Source: Phialocephala subalpina (lineage: Eukaryota > Ascomycota > Leotiomycetes > Helotiales > Mollisiaceae). From it: a stretch of 26,652 nt of DNA. Position 1 is the first letter of the stretch, and every line of letters begins with the position of its first letter. The translations under genes were made by a program, and so were the position numbers. The notes under the pieces were generated by a model. The model ran no database searches. It saw only the letters and a program-made list of their open reading frames with translations, and was not told the DNA's origin. The stretch covers positions 358,373 to 385,024 of the forward strand of contig FJOG01000031.1 in NCBI GenBank assembly GCA_900073065.1, read 5' to 3'. Positions 10,383 to 21,709 of this stretch are shown one piece after another.

Positions 10383-11304
10383 TGGTGCCGCGCTCTCTCT
10401 TTCTATATGTAGTATAGCTCAAGGGTAATCTCATAGACCTTTATATCCTCATTCTCGCTCCTTAGCTAGATCTAGAGACTTAACAATCAATTCTTTACAC
10501 ACAAACTGATGCTCTACACTAACGTCCATTCCTATGTGCCGAAAAACCCAGCGCATCGGAACGACTCCATGGTTTGGGGGTTTTAAATCTCCACTATGTA
10601 AATATATAAAGTTATGATCAGTTTATTATTATTATTTAGCTATTTCTCTATAATGGCTCGACTTGCAGTCAGAAAAATACTGCAGTTTGATTATATTATC
10701 GATCGTCTTATTAAGAGCGTTAGAAGTTATTATAATTATTATTTTTACTTTATTATAATTATCGACTTATCCCCGGAATTCGGGGCCGTGGAATAGAGTT
10801 TCTATTAAGCTCAAATATAGATCCCAAGGTTTGAAGACATAGAGTACAAGGAAACCTATTTACTAGATTTATCCGGACAAAAGTAAGAAATATAATCAAA
10901 ACTATTTATAATAATATTATTCGAAGATTTTAAAATTAACGATATTAAAAAGATATCATTATATGAATTTATTACGTAGTTATTATATATCAAAAATAAT
11001 TTAAAGAGATAATAAAATAAGAGTATTTTAAGGTCGATATAAAATTATTTATTTTATTTCCTTGAAATTCCCTATAATTTATATATTTTAATAATTTTTA
11101 AGTAATATTTTTAGGCTTTTTATTTTACGAGACGCCAAATTCGATTAAAATGACCGGGAAACCTACTTATTAACAATATTTTTATATAGTGGATAAGGGG
11201 TTTGGAACCCAGAATACTAACGATAATCGTTATAAAGAGAATATCGTTATTTCATAGTCAAATCGGTCGGGACTCGCGGTATTTAACGATATACCCCGAG
11301 TATC
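10383..11304. other. 3' flank of the caspase-like gene grading into an older RIP tract
   Basis: The first 200 bases after the stop have ordinary composition and show no recognisable gene. From about 10600 AT content climbs and the sequence shows scattered RIP-like decay. The ORF at 10614-10796 is low-complexity and not credible. The tract continues up to the ATTAG target site of the LTR element, so the retrotransposon landed in already degraded repeat DNA. Similar words (ATCGTTATAAA) occur on both sides of the insertion, which suggests one older repeat was split. No LTR or terminal repeats were found for that older repeat. Confidence 0.5.
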
Positions 11305-11309
11305 ATTAG

Positions 11310-11659
11310 TGTAACGGTCGGCTCGGCCAATTAATTGTAAGGTTGATTGTATGTGATAAGGACTAAGTGATTCCACGGAAGAGTAACGTTTAAACCTTTG
11401 TTATTAGTATGGTATTAAGATACTGTATTTGAGTTGAGCACGAAGCTTTTATTTAAGGGCATTTTGTTTACTTATATAGAACTTTCCTACTTATTGGAGT
11501 CCAGGAGGGTGGAGTCTTTGACCGTTTTAGGACTCCATCGTTCGGGACTCCACCACGTGACCACTCAAGTCCCGTGCTCCCTATGACCTTAGGGTCTACT
11601 GTAGGCGAGCTTACTCGCTTACTGAGCCTATGGTCCACTAAGTCATGTGAGTCGTAACA
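11310..11659 (-). repeat. 3' LTR of the chromovirus
   Basis: This 350-bp repeat matches 17346-17695 over its full length without gaps by eye. I count about 43 differences, all of them transitions (C/T or G/A) and no transversion. This copy is the less altered one in its first 110 bases, whereas its middle carries more T where the other has C. It is flanked outside by ATTAG. Confidence 0.93.
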
Positions 11660-11672
11660 CTATCCCTTTTCT
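11660..11672 (-). other. Polypurine tract of the chromovirus
   Basis: On the minus strand the bases directly before the 3' LTR read AGAAAAGGGATAG, a purine run except for one T. This is the expected place and make-up of the plus-strand primer site of an LTR retrotransposon. It supports the minus-strand orientation deduced from the reverse transcriptase. Confidence 0.7.
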
Positions 11673-11758
11673 AGTTAGCGTAGTCTCGACGCTTAAATCA
11701 AGGTAAGGAAATATCGTCTTTAAGCTATATCCTTTCTTCCTTCTCATCATTCCCCGTT

Positions 11759-12127
11759 ATGTCGCCTATCGCACATAGGAAAAGAAAAGAGAGGCTGGCG
11801 CTCGCTTTGCGTATCGAAGGGTTAAAGCGCTTTGCTAAGACGTGTTCCCATTGTAAGAACTACGCCCGCCGGTGCTTTCTCGATAAGTCCATATTACCGC
11901 GTTACTTCGAGTATATTCGTTCCAAACGATCGTGCGACTTTACGGATTATTTGGAAGTGGTAGTCCGCAGGCCCGTCTATCGTTTCTTTTGTGGTCCTCG
12001 ACCCAAAAAAGCCCCGGTAATTGCTCTTAAATCTCTCTTAAATCTTGTGCCGAATCCCTTTACTTTTTGGTTGCTTGCCTTCGAATTGGACGTTTCCGAA
12101 CTCGAAATAGCCGACCTCTTTCTTTAA
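11759..12127 (+). CDS. Accessory ORF in the chromovirus, antisense to pol, with a cysteine-rich motif
   Basis: A 122-codon frame from ATG 11759 to TAA 12127 lies between the 3' LTR and the chromodomain remains, on the strand opposite to gag-pol. Its base composition is normal, unlike the pol region that begins about 12180. The N-terminus is basic (RKRKERLALALRIEGLKRF). It then shows CSHCKNYARRCF, a C-x2-C-x6-C pattern, and later RSKRSCDF. In related fungal ORFs that I recall, the second half carries a further C-x2-C ahead of the CDF; here Tyr residues (RYFEYIRSKRSCDF) stand where Cys would be expected, which G-to-A change would explain. A zinc-binding function is therefore likely for the ancestor and doubtful here. 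It could be expressed from the LTR in antisense direction. The role is unknown. Confidence 0.55.
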   Translation: MSPIAHRKRKERLALALRIEGLKRFAKTCSHCKNYARRCFLDKSILPRYFEYIRSKRSCDFTDYLEVVVRRPVYRFFCGPRPKKAPVIALKSLLNLVPNPFTFWLLAFELDVSELEIADLFL

Positions 12128-12186
12128 GCAGACCCAAGTTTTAATAGTGGAACGCTTTAAGCTTCTCATGGCAATTGAAGTTCCGT

Positions 12187-12293
12187 TTAAATTCTTATAT
12201 GTTTTCCGAGTATAAATATCCTTACTATTTAATTAAATATTTGATTTGATTTTTAACGTATTAGCAATCCAAAATATCCTCTACGTCGTATTC
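12187..12293 (-). pseudogene. Decayed chromodomain at the C-terminus of the polyprotein
   Basis: Reading the minus strand from 12293 gives EYDVEDILDC, a stop, YVKNQIKYLIK, two stops, then GYLYSEN and a further stop. This follows the chromodomain pattern (EYxVExILD, YLVKWxGY, SExTWE) closely. The stop codons fall where Gln or Trp is expected, and each is a C-to-T or G-to-A change away. Chromodomains of this kind steer integration to heterochromatin and define the chromovirus branch of Ty3/Gypsy elements. Confidence 0.75.
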
Positions 12294-12599
12294 GTTACTC
12301 GAATTAACTAATTCGATCTCAACTTTTAGAGCTCGCAATACTCTTAATAGTATTAATTCGAGGAAAAATATATGAAATACCGAGTATATATTTATATTAT
12401 TAGGTAAAGTAAACTCGTAATTAATTAGATTTTTGACTTTTTTGATTTTATATAATTCGATTTTCTTATGATTTAATTTATCGTTTAATCGTTTTATTTT
12501 AATATTTCGATAGATTAAATAAACTTTATCCCTTTCTTTAAACGTAAATTCTATACTACGATGTTTGTTATAGTATAATGCCGATTTAATAGTTACAAA

Positions 12600-12800
12600 C
12601 TATATGTTTTTTATAAGTTTTTCGCGTAAGGATTTCAATTTGTCGATTTGAATCCTAGTATTTTGTGCTTTCGATTTTACCGAGTGCAATATTTGGTATA
12701 CTTTTAATTTATACTCGTAGTTAGCGTAGAAAAGCGAGACTTTCGTACTTTCTATTACTACGCTATTGTACGCGAATTGTACCAATAGTAAAAATTCCAT
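12600..12800 (-). pseudogene. Integrase C-terminal fragment of the chromovirus
   Basis: The frame reads MEFLLLVQFAYNSVVIESTK and then VSLFYANYEYKLKVY. It matches the Ty3/Gypsy integrase stretch QFAYNxxxHxSTGxSPFxxxYG that closes the catalytic core. Several residues are altered as RIP would do, and the frame is closed on both sides. Confidence 0.75.
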
Positions 12801-14249
12801 TTAATTATTTTATTGGTAATTAACGTAATAACGGAAGTATATTTCCATAACTTAATTCAATCGTTTTATTTATCCATTTATCTGCGGGTAGAAAGCTATT
12901 AAAAACTTTTATTTGATTCTTAGTAGTGCGATTAAAGTGATCTAGAATTTCGAAGTAAAGAGCTTATCTTTATTTGAGATAATCTCATTTAATACCCCAT
13001 AGTTAATTACTACGATTCGTAAGAATATATAGGCCAAATCCTCTGCCGTATATATCTTAAAATATAAAATTATATATATATATTTCGTGAGTTTATCCGT
13101 AATCACAAAAATAGCGTCGTATTCGACGTTCGATATTAATTCTTTCGAGGGTAATAATTTGATTACGAAGTTTTAAGCAATAGACTTCTAAGCACTTAAA
13201 AGTGTATTCGGTAATCGCATATTACTATAAGGAGTATACTTCGCGGTTTTATTCCGAATGCATGTATCGCATCTCTTAATAACTTCGGTAGCTTTCCCTT
13301 TGAATCCCGGAATATAGAAGTCTTTAGAGATCCGTTCTATAGTCTTCGTAATTCTTTAGTATTTATAAGCTAAGAGTTTATACTGCGTTTTAATGAACTC
13401 TAATCGGAAATCCTTAGGAATATAAAGCTTCCTTTGAAACCGTAAAATCCCAAATTTATTTGTGAAAAGCTTTATTGATTATTATAAAGCCATTTTTACA
13501 ATAGAGTTTTTACCGTAGTTTTCTTTAAAACTATCGATAAACGTCATATCGATTAACCTCGAAATAATAATAATTATTACCCTATTAAATATTAAGCCGC
13601 TTTCGACCTTTTTGAGTATTGCGTATAAAAATGGTTTAACGTTACTTTAATACTCCGATTTCCGATTAAAAATATCCGCTTTACCGTTTTCCGATCTTTT
13701 GATATATGAAATTTTGAAGTTATACGTAATTAACGTTTCAATTTATCGTATTTATCTCCGATTAAATTCTTTCGTTGTAATGAAAAATACTAAGTTTTTA
13801 TAATTAATATATACTTATATTTAATATTTCGATCCCTTCAAATAAACTCTTTATATTCGAAACGCTTTTATAATCGCAAGTAATTCTTTATTATAAATCT
13901 CATAATTTAATTTTACTAGTAACATTTTGCGAGAATAATACGCGATTAGTTACTATTTGCTTTGCTCGCTAAACTAATTAAGCATTATACTAATTGCGAA
14001 ATCCGATGTATTCGTTTCGATAATAATATATTTATTTAAATCGAACGTAAGAAAGAATGATACTTCCGTAAAGCGTTACTTGAATTAATCAAAGGCTTAT
14101 TAAGCTTTATTTGTCCACTCAAACGTTTAATCCTTCTTTATTAATTCCATTAAAAGGGTTATTACCACAAAGTACTTTTATACGAAACGACGATAAAAGT
14201 TCGCAAACTCTAAAAAAGACTATATATCTTTAACCGTCTTAAATACTTA

Positions 14250-14876
14250 CTAACTAAGCACTATCGATACCTTCGTAAAGTCTATCGATAAGCCTCCGAT
14301 TAAAACTACGTAACCTAAGAAATCCGTTTTCTTTATATAAAATTCGTATTTTTTCGATTTATAAACTAAATTCGTATCCCTTAAAGTAATTAATACTACT
14401 TTAATATCGTTAATATATTTAGCGAGCGTTTTAAAGTATATTAAAATATCGTCTAAATAATAAATAACCGTAATATCTAAGAATAATCGTAAAACCATGT
14501 TCATTATACGCATATATATAATAAGCGCGTTAATTAACTTAAAAGGCATAACTAAATATTCGTAATATTCGTGCCTCGTTTTAAACGCTATCTTCTATTC
14601 TTCTCCTTCTTTCATTCGAACTAAATTATAAGCCCTACGTAAATCCAACTTACTAAAGATCTTAGCTCTTTAAAGTCTATCGCGTAACTCGTTTACTAGC
14701 GGTAATAAGTATCGATTTTTAATAGTAATTTCGTTGATTTTTCGGTAGTCGATATATAATCGTTTCGTCTTATCTTTCTTTAGTACGAACAATACTAGGC
14801 TTCCCGCTAACGAAGTCGATAATCGTATGAATCCCTTTACTAAATTTTCGTCGATATATTCTTTAAGCGTTCTCAA
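14250..14876 (-). pseudogene. Reverse transcriptase fragments of the chromovirus
   Basis: Two open stretches on the minus strand carry RT motifs. 14876-14670 reads EYIDENLVKGFIRLSTS..LYIDYRKINEITIKNRY, the N-terminal fingers region. 14549-14250 reads MPFKLINALIIYMRIMN and DITVIYYLDDILIYFKT with the catalytic YLDD at 14459-14448, then FLGYVV. Both match Ty3/Gypsy rather than Copia RT. Stops and substitutions separate them, so no functional enzyme remains. Confidence 0.88.
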
Positions 14877-17345
14877 GTCGTTTATCGATATCTAATAAAT
14901 AAGTGAATATAGTAGTTCTTTTCCGTTTTATAAAAGTATTTCGTAGTCTTATTACTTATGTTTAAAGAGTACTTCGATCTTTTTCTCGTCTCTAAAGAAG
15001 TTCAAAAACTCGTAGTATTCTATTAGTATTTACTTCAATAGTAGATCCTAAGTATAATATTCTAATTCTCTTAAAGAAATAGCGCAAACTTCTCTTTAGT
15101 TATTCGTTCCCGTCTCGATAAACGAAATTCTACAAGTCTAGTATTTATTAAATGTAAATGTTTCTTTAATCCAATTAATCGTTAAATTGTATTATTTAAT
15201 CTATAGCATTCCGAGTATAAATAAATAACTAATATTAATTACGTCGAAATTTATCTTTTCGGTATATTCTTATCGTATAATCATAATTTGCGGTATTATT
15301 TCCACGTCGACTTATCCGGAGCCCAAGGGGCTTCTATCGACCGTAATAATAGGATATAATCGTACTTTAATTATCGTAGCCTATTTATTATCTAATATTA
15401 ATTGTTTTAACGCGTAATTGCTTATTGCCCTCGAATCGATTATTACTTTGATCTTATGTACACTTATTTGTACTACATAGAATAATTATCCGGCATCTCT
15501 TCTAATAATATATATTTCTTGGTACTATTGCTTATTGAGTACATTTTCCCACCGGCGGTTTAATCCGTTAACGTAAATAAATTGGAATACACGTCCTACA
15601 CTAAATAATGGCTATATTGTTCGTTCGAAGGTTTCTTTATAATATATAGAGTTATCTTTGGTATTTTATTATATCCTTCGGCTCGCGCTTTCCGCGAATA
15701 CTTCGTAGTATCGTCCTACGATTAATTCGTGATTAAATATAAAGAAAGCATTATTTAGTATAAGCAATTATTGTATATAATAATTAGTGCCGTTGCGCTA
15801 TCTTTATCCAATCCGTTAATAATTTTAATACACGACTTCGTATATTTAGTCGTATTTTAGTCCTTTTGTATCCGATTGAAACTCAACGTACCGAGCCCCC
15901 TCGTCCAAGTTCTGCCATTCCCGGGTGCAAGCCGCGACATTATCTTCCCTTTAGTAGACGTACTATTCCTACTCAACTCGCGGGTAGTATTCTAACCAAA
16001 AGCTTAATACTATAAGAGACTTTAATAGTCCCTAATCGTCGTACTTTAATAGTTCTTCGTCCTTTAACTCGGAGTCTTCTACGAATAGCTAATATCGATT
16101 AATTAAAGTTCGGATTCTATCGAATTATTTTATTAAATTATTTACGTTATTATTTATCTCGTCGATCTTTTACTATTAGTTATCCTTTAAGAGTCTCTCT
16201 CTTACCGCTCGTTTGGCGAGGTTTACTATTTGCTCCCCTTAAAACTTCTAAAAGTCTTTTTCGGGAATTAGTCGGAATATCCCTAGGTCGTCTTCCAATT
16301 CCGGCTAAATAGCTTGTAAATCGTTTTACTACTCGTCCAACTTTTCCCCGTTGTACAATACTCTCCTCGTGATTACATATACTTAGTAGGGTTTATTGTA
16401 ACTTTTACGTCCGATAGCGTTAATTTATTTCTTCGTACGTCCGTTCTATAGTTTGATTTTCTTATGCGAGTTAATTATATATCCCGAAAAACTACATTCG
16501 AAATATAGTTTTTTTTCGCGACGTCGATTCATTTCGTCCTTAAAAAGTTGCTTCTTTTTTCTTTTGAAGATAACGTCGATTTCTATTAATAAGTTATAGT
16601 AATTTTAAAAGTTTAAACTCTTTTTATTCTTATTACTTCCTCCTTTAAATTTACTAGAGTAATACTTTCTCTTTTTAAGCGCCCGTTCGTACAATTTATT
16701 ATCGAAGTAAATAGTATCGTCTATTATAATTTATATCGAATCGTATTTATTACAGCGTATCAATTCGTTTTTTACCGCGTTTTTTAACCCTTTATAAAAT
16801 TGAACTATAAAAGCGTTCTCCCTCCAACTCGTAATTCTACCTATGTACTACTGAAACTCCGCTGCGTAAACTAATACCGCTCCGATTTAACGCAAATTGA
16901 ACAATTTGCGCTCTACGATTTTCTCTTTATCCACGTTCTTAAACACTTTAGTAATCTTCTCTTTAAATCCCTTAAACGTACAGAAGATCTCTTTAATCAA
17001 AAAGTCCCATTTCGCCGTCTATACTTCGTAATCGAAGTAATCCTATTAGCTCGTCTCGATCCAATCGAAGGCCGCTCCAATTAAATATTTTATACACTAA
17101 AAAACTTATTCGTTTTCCGTTCGAAATATATTCTCATTAAACTTAATATAAAGTGCACATTACATTAAATATACTCGTAGCCTACTTTTCGTACTATCGA
17201 AAGTATCGAATTCGCGACTTTTGATTTTCTTCGATACTTCTATAATAAATTCTAATAAAATAAACTTTAAAGTGTTTCTAAATAACGCTAAAACGGTAAA
17301 TATAGTAGAATACTTAATTAATATTACAAGAGATAGTGCTCAAAG

Positions 17346-17695
17346 TGTAACGGTCGATTCGATTAACTAACTATAAAGTTGATTATATATAATAAAAATT
17401 AAATAATTCCACGGAAAAATAACGTTTAAATTTTTATTATTAATATAGTATTAAAATACTGTATTTGAGTTAAGCACGAAGCTCCTATCTAAGGGCATCC
17501 TGTTTACTTATATAGAACCTTCCTACTTACTGGAGTCTAAGAGGGTAGAGTCCTTGACCGTTCCAAGACTCCATCGTTCGGGACTCCACCACGTGACCAC
17601 TCAAGTCCCGTGCTCCCCATGACCCTAGGGTCTACTGTAGGCGAGCTTACTCGCTTACTGAGCCTATGGTCCACTAGGTCATGTGAGTCGTAACA
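17346..17695 (-). repeat. 5' LTR of the chromovirus
   Basis: Partner of 11310-11659. The first 115 bases or so (to about 17460) are strongly G-to-A/C-to-T altered compared with the other copy, while the remaining 235 bases are nearly unaltered. It is followed directly by ATTAG at 17696-17700, the second target duplication. Confidence 0.93.
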
Positions 17696-17879
17696 ATTAG
17701 ATAGAGGATCGTTATAAACAGTTTTGACTGTATACAAAATGCCAAGCATCTTAATAAGCGAGGAAGGATTTATTGTCCTTACCTGATATTGTATTTGCAG
17801 CCACGCTAGTCGTATTTTATTACGGATTTTATAGATGTCACGCGCGCGAAAGTGTGGCGTTCTTCTAAGAGTTTTCACA

Positions 17880-18189
17880 GGCGTTGGTTATAGCCACAGG
17901 CGGTTCTGGCTACAACCACAGGCCTGTGGCTATAGCCGAGCACCTGTGTCTGTAACCGGAATCAAGTTAATCCACACGCCGTGAGTGGTCGAGTTATAGC
18001 CTTGACATTTGAAGATATACTTTTCGAAGCCGGGAGGGAAATAAAGCTCGGAATCCGAGAATAGCAATAAGAACGAGTAATCAAAGTATCTGGATCTAAT
18101 ATTACTCAGCTAGTTAGCTAGACAGGTCCTTGGTTACAGCCACAGGCCTGTGGTTGTAGCCAGAAGCACCTGTGGCTGTAACCGCCGCC
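17880..18189. mobile_element. 310-bp MITE-like element with 58-bp terminal inverted repeats
   Basis: 17880-17937 and the reverse complement of 18132-18189 align without gaps over 58 bases with about 51 identities. Both begin GGCG..GGTTAYAGCCACAGG. Inside each arm lies a further palindrome, ACAACCACAGGCCTGTGG. Just outside stand GTTTTCACA (17871-17879) and GTTTCCACA (18190-18198), a 9-bp direct repeat with one mismatch and so a probable target duplication. Nine bases suits Mutator-like (MULE) elements, with hAT (8 bp) as the alternative. There is no coding capacity, so mobility would need a transposase from elsewhere. It ends only about 80 bp from the stop codon of the HET gene and probably lies in its 3' UTR. 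Confidence 0.8.
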
Positions 18190-18270
18190 GTTTCCACAAG
18201 CAGCCACGTGTCTAGTTCTGCACGTAGTTACCACTCAAAAGCAGAATACCTAACAGGAACAGTCCAGGAA

Positions 18271-20853
18271 TTAGATAATATGAAATACTATGTATCCATC
18301 CGAATGCGCTTCTTCGTATAGTGCCTCGTCCAATTCGCCTGCATCTAAGTCCTTATGCATTCTGACGGCAACATAGTTTAGAAATGAGGTGATATTTGGA
18401 AAATAAGCCGCCATGTCCTCATAACGTCCAAACAGAGTTCTGTTTACGATTCCATTGCAGTATGGATCGTCTTTCCGGCGAAGACCCTGCGCTGACTCCT
18501 TCTCGTGCTTACTTAACCAATCTTTAAATCTTCTTGAGACTTCATTATCTACTGGAGATAATGAATTTAGACCTAGCATATGAGCGGCTTCCACAACATC
18601 AAGCACTGATATGTACGGTGTTTCGATGTCTTCTGCTACTTGATTTTCCGAATGGCCTTGAGAATCGTTAACTTCAGCCGTAGGGGAAGATTGTTGTGAT
18701 GAGTTTAACTCCACTTTGTCATCTGTCAAAGCGAGGTCATGCCAGTAATCTCTGAGATAAAAATAGCCAATACGCCGAAATTGTCCCTGTTTCAAATGAG
18801 TTGGCATGAGTACTAAACCTTCGAGGTGTAAACCGGTTTCGCGCTGGGTCAAAACTGCTTCTGAAGGCATCAAGTATGCAGCAAAAGTCTGAAGCGAGTC
18901 GCTTGTAGCTCGGTCGTCTAAGATAACGTTGATTTCTATTGTTGAAACAGGGAAAATGTTGGCCATTTCAAGGTCAGAGTTGCTTTCGTCATCGTCTGCT
19001 TCTTCCGTGCTGGGAGACTGAGGTTTGAAACCCGCTGCTCTGATATACCATCGTCGTCCAATTCTTCCCCTCTGCAACATCGAGCGAATAAGCGGAGCTT
19101 TCAGTCTAATGTAGCCGTCTTTAACCATGCCATATGGATTTGCAAGCGATGATAGTGAAAGTTGGGCGTCAAGCAATTCTACTAGGCCATCAAAAAAAGG
19201 AGCGTCAAAATTTGTTGAGACACTTCCATCAATCGATGCCCATGACCAGGATGGCGCAGTGTAAGATGGTTTTCTCCATGGACTACCATCATCACAATGC
19301 CAGAGGAGTCCTCTACGCAGCCGATAGGACCAAAGTCCAGCCAAGTAGTCCACACCTTGCCAGGTTCTATGAAGATCTGCTGCCAAACCAGCAACGGCGA
19401 CTAGCTTGTCTGAGATATGTGACAGTTTTAAGCCGGAATAACGGGAGATTATGGAACTCCAATATTTCCAAGGCGATATCAGAGATTCTTTATGAATCTG
19501 CTGCCGCTCTTTGCGCAAACCGAACATATCCAAACCTGGCATAATGTCCGAAACTGGTATTCCTTCAGGATAGACCTCACTCGCTTTAAGCTCGAGGCAT
19601 TCCCAATAAAGTTCTCTCTTTCCAAATATCAGCGAGCGAGAAGAGAGAAGTCGTTCCTGAAAAACCCATGCTCTTGTGAAGAGAACTAAGCTTCTGCCCT
19701 GTCCTGTTTCTTCCTCTTCAAGGTTGTATGTTGACAATGCATACCTAGATTGATGGCCATCGTCATATTCAATGTAGCAAGGCACCATAGTAATAGGATT
19801 TCTCGGATTAAAGAGTCCACCAGTCGCATCTATTGCTGCAGCGGCTGCGATTGTCAAATAGGAATTTCGATAGACCAGATGCATCCTCCCTGACTCTTTG
19901 ACCCAATCCAAGCTTGAATCTTGAACGATACACAGAGAGTCGATCCAGAGAAAACGCAGTCCGAGTTTGCGCGTGACTTCTATAGCTTCTTGAAAGGTCT
20001 TTGGCAGGTTATCGAGTGCTATTCGCTCTTTAAATACAGAGTAGTTGCTGACAAGTAGCCGCGTTGGCGTGTTATTGCCCCAGCAATGGCTTAGGGTCGT
20101 ATATTTCAAAGTTGGAATATCAAGCTCGGATGTCTCTCGCAATTTGATCGTAGGCATTTCGGCAACGCCAACATCGAGTAATCGAGTCGGCCATTCATCC
20201 CTTGGCACGATTTGTGGTTCGCAATGTAGATGATCTTGTGAGCAGTGCTGAGTCCATTGTAATGCTTGTTTCCAACTTCCTTCACTTTGCGTATTAGGAG
20301 AATCTGGAAACCGTTTGGATTTGTCTGAGATTGTAATCAGATGAATTCTTGTACATAGGAAAGAATATTCTCAAGACTTACCAGGACGATCTGCGAAGAG
20401 GAAGGAAACTTCTGCAACCATATCTCTATGAGATCCTTCTGTATGTCGCAGACATAGTGAAAGACCCATGCTATATCGGAAGAGCTGGGCTTCGAGTTCT
20501 CTCCGTGGAGCAGGATTTCCCTCAACGTTCTCTTTTGAATCCTTGGCAGCTAAAGTTGCTCGTACGCGCGCAAGATCTTCCCTGAATCGAGAACTGTTCA
20601 TCAAATGGTTGCAGAGGTGGCATGAGAAACGTGCAGAATTCTCTAATTCCTCTAAACTGTGGAAGATGGAAACCTGAGGATTTTGCGATTTGTCACCCAA
20701 AAATATTTTTTTGCATAGTGAGCACAACTCGTTGAAAGTGATTAAAGTAGAATCCGATCCACGTTCGGATGCCGGAGCAGATGTTTCTGGTGCTCTCTGA
20801 GACATAATATCAGAGGGGTCGAGGGGCGATGTCCGTCCATCGGTGTCCGGCAT
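18271..20853 (-). CDS. HET-domain (heterokaryon incompatibility) protein, 841 aa, two exons
   Basis: Exon 1 (20853-20382) and exon 2 (20324-18271) join in phase across a 57-nt intron (donor GTAAGT, branch CTGAT, acceptor CTCAG). The start is ATG at 20853 (MPDTDGRTSPLD); the frame is open further upstream but has no ATG. The N-terminal third has two Cys pairs (LCSLCKKIF and FSCHLCNHL), common ahead of HET domains. The HET domain begins around residue 230 with YTTLSHCWG, then LRFLWIDSLCIVQDS (about 280-294) and RAWVFQERLLSSRSLIFG, the three conserved blocks. The C-terminal half is poorly conserved. HET proteins trigger cell death when incompatible fungal individuals fuse; the HET domain is the death effector, distantly TIR-like. 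The gene looks intact and is divergent from a second HET gene. Its partner or ligand is unknown. Confidence 0.88.
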
Positions 20854-21709
20854 TATATGTGAAATGACTTTCTGTTTCGCAATTTGGTTCGGCGTATCCA
20901 CTACGCTTCCCGCAACACTTGAAGAGAACGATAACAAAGGTCGTTTTCTACGGGCGGTGTTGTGACTGCCAGATGGAATGCGGCTGGGTAGAATGGACTG
21001 AAATCTCAGTTTTGCTCAAACCGCTCGCGGACTGTAACTATTGCCTAAATTCCAGCTGCTACCACTTGAGTGGCTCGGTCCATATTGGCTTGTGATGGTG
21101 ATGGTGATGAGAAGGGACCGAGTGAGAGCGGCGGCCCTAGGCAACAGTGAACGCAAAGTTGGCGCTTAGCACAAGTAGGCACGTGTTGACAATGCATAGC
21201 CACAGTCTCACCGCCACAAGCTTGGACCTCGACAGCACGCTAAAATAAAATACACCTAAACTCTCTGCCCCGCAGCGCACGTGCCTCGGTTCGCTTAGAG
21301 GCGCGACCCTAGAGACTTCCATCCTTCCCAAAAATGCTGGTTGTCACCCTCGATCATCTTGACCCACAAAGTGCACCTAAAAGCCCTTGGTCGAGGGATC
21401 AGAAACATCAATCATAGCAGGCCTTCTCCGTGCTCTGCCTCACTTCGGGCTACATAAGTTCTCGCAGTCTCCGCCCATCCTTCTCCTGCAACCACCGAAC
21501 CTCCTTCGAACTCGTTTTTTTTCGCACTGCTCTCTCTTCACACACTCACACCCACACTCTCTCAGAGGCCTTGAGAGCCTGGAACTCTCGACATTTCCTG
21601 TGTCTCCTCCCTACCCTCGACATTGGCCACGCCCTCTACGGGAACTTTCGAAGTTCACTCCCGAAGGTGCATCTGCTTCTACTCTCGCCCGTGCTTCCGC
21701 TGCAAAATC
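20854..21709. promoter_or_regulatory. Shared intergenic region of two divergent HET genes
   Basis: 856 bp lie between the two start codons. The half next to the plus-strand gene is pyrimidine-rich (CT/CA runs around 21515-21565), as often seen upstream of filamentous fungal starts. A short GGTGAT microsatellite lies near 21092-21110. Frames within it (21137-21331, 21387-21905 5' part) look non-coding. No specific operator can be supported. The head-to-head layout could allow joint control of both genes. Confidence 0.5.

Larger units (their letters stand above)
11310..17695 (-). mobile_element. Full-length RIP-inactivated Ty3/Gypsy chromovirus retrotransposon
   Basis: Two 350-bp LTRs (11310-11659 and 17346-17695), each TG...CA in element orientation, bound a 6386-bp element. 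The 5-bp sequence ATTAG stands directly outside both ends (11305-11309 and 17696-17700), as expected of a target-site duplication. Protein remains lie on the minus strand in the Ty3/Gypsy order: reverse transcriptase (14876-14250), integrase (12800-12600), chromodomain (12293-12187). A purine-rich tract abuts the left LTR in that orientation. So the right LTR is the 5' LTR and the left one the 3' LTR. The internal part is full of stops and very AT-rich with CpG kept, typical of RIP; it cannot encode a working polyprotein. A less altered patch at about 15847-15940 reads TREWQNLDEGARYVEFQSDT on the minus strand and probably comes from the gag-protease part. No clear tRNA primer site next to 17345. 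Confidence 0.93.

Noticed and set aside
10614..10796. 60-codon plus-strand ORF
   Set aside because: Low-complexity Ile/Tyr/Phe-rich translation of AT-rich DNA.
17537..17878. 113-codon minus-strand ORF
   Set aside because: It runs across the LTR end and the target duplication, so it is a chance frame.
19134..19544. 136-codon plus-strand ORF
   Set aside because: It is antisense to the conserved HET coding exon and has no family features.
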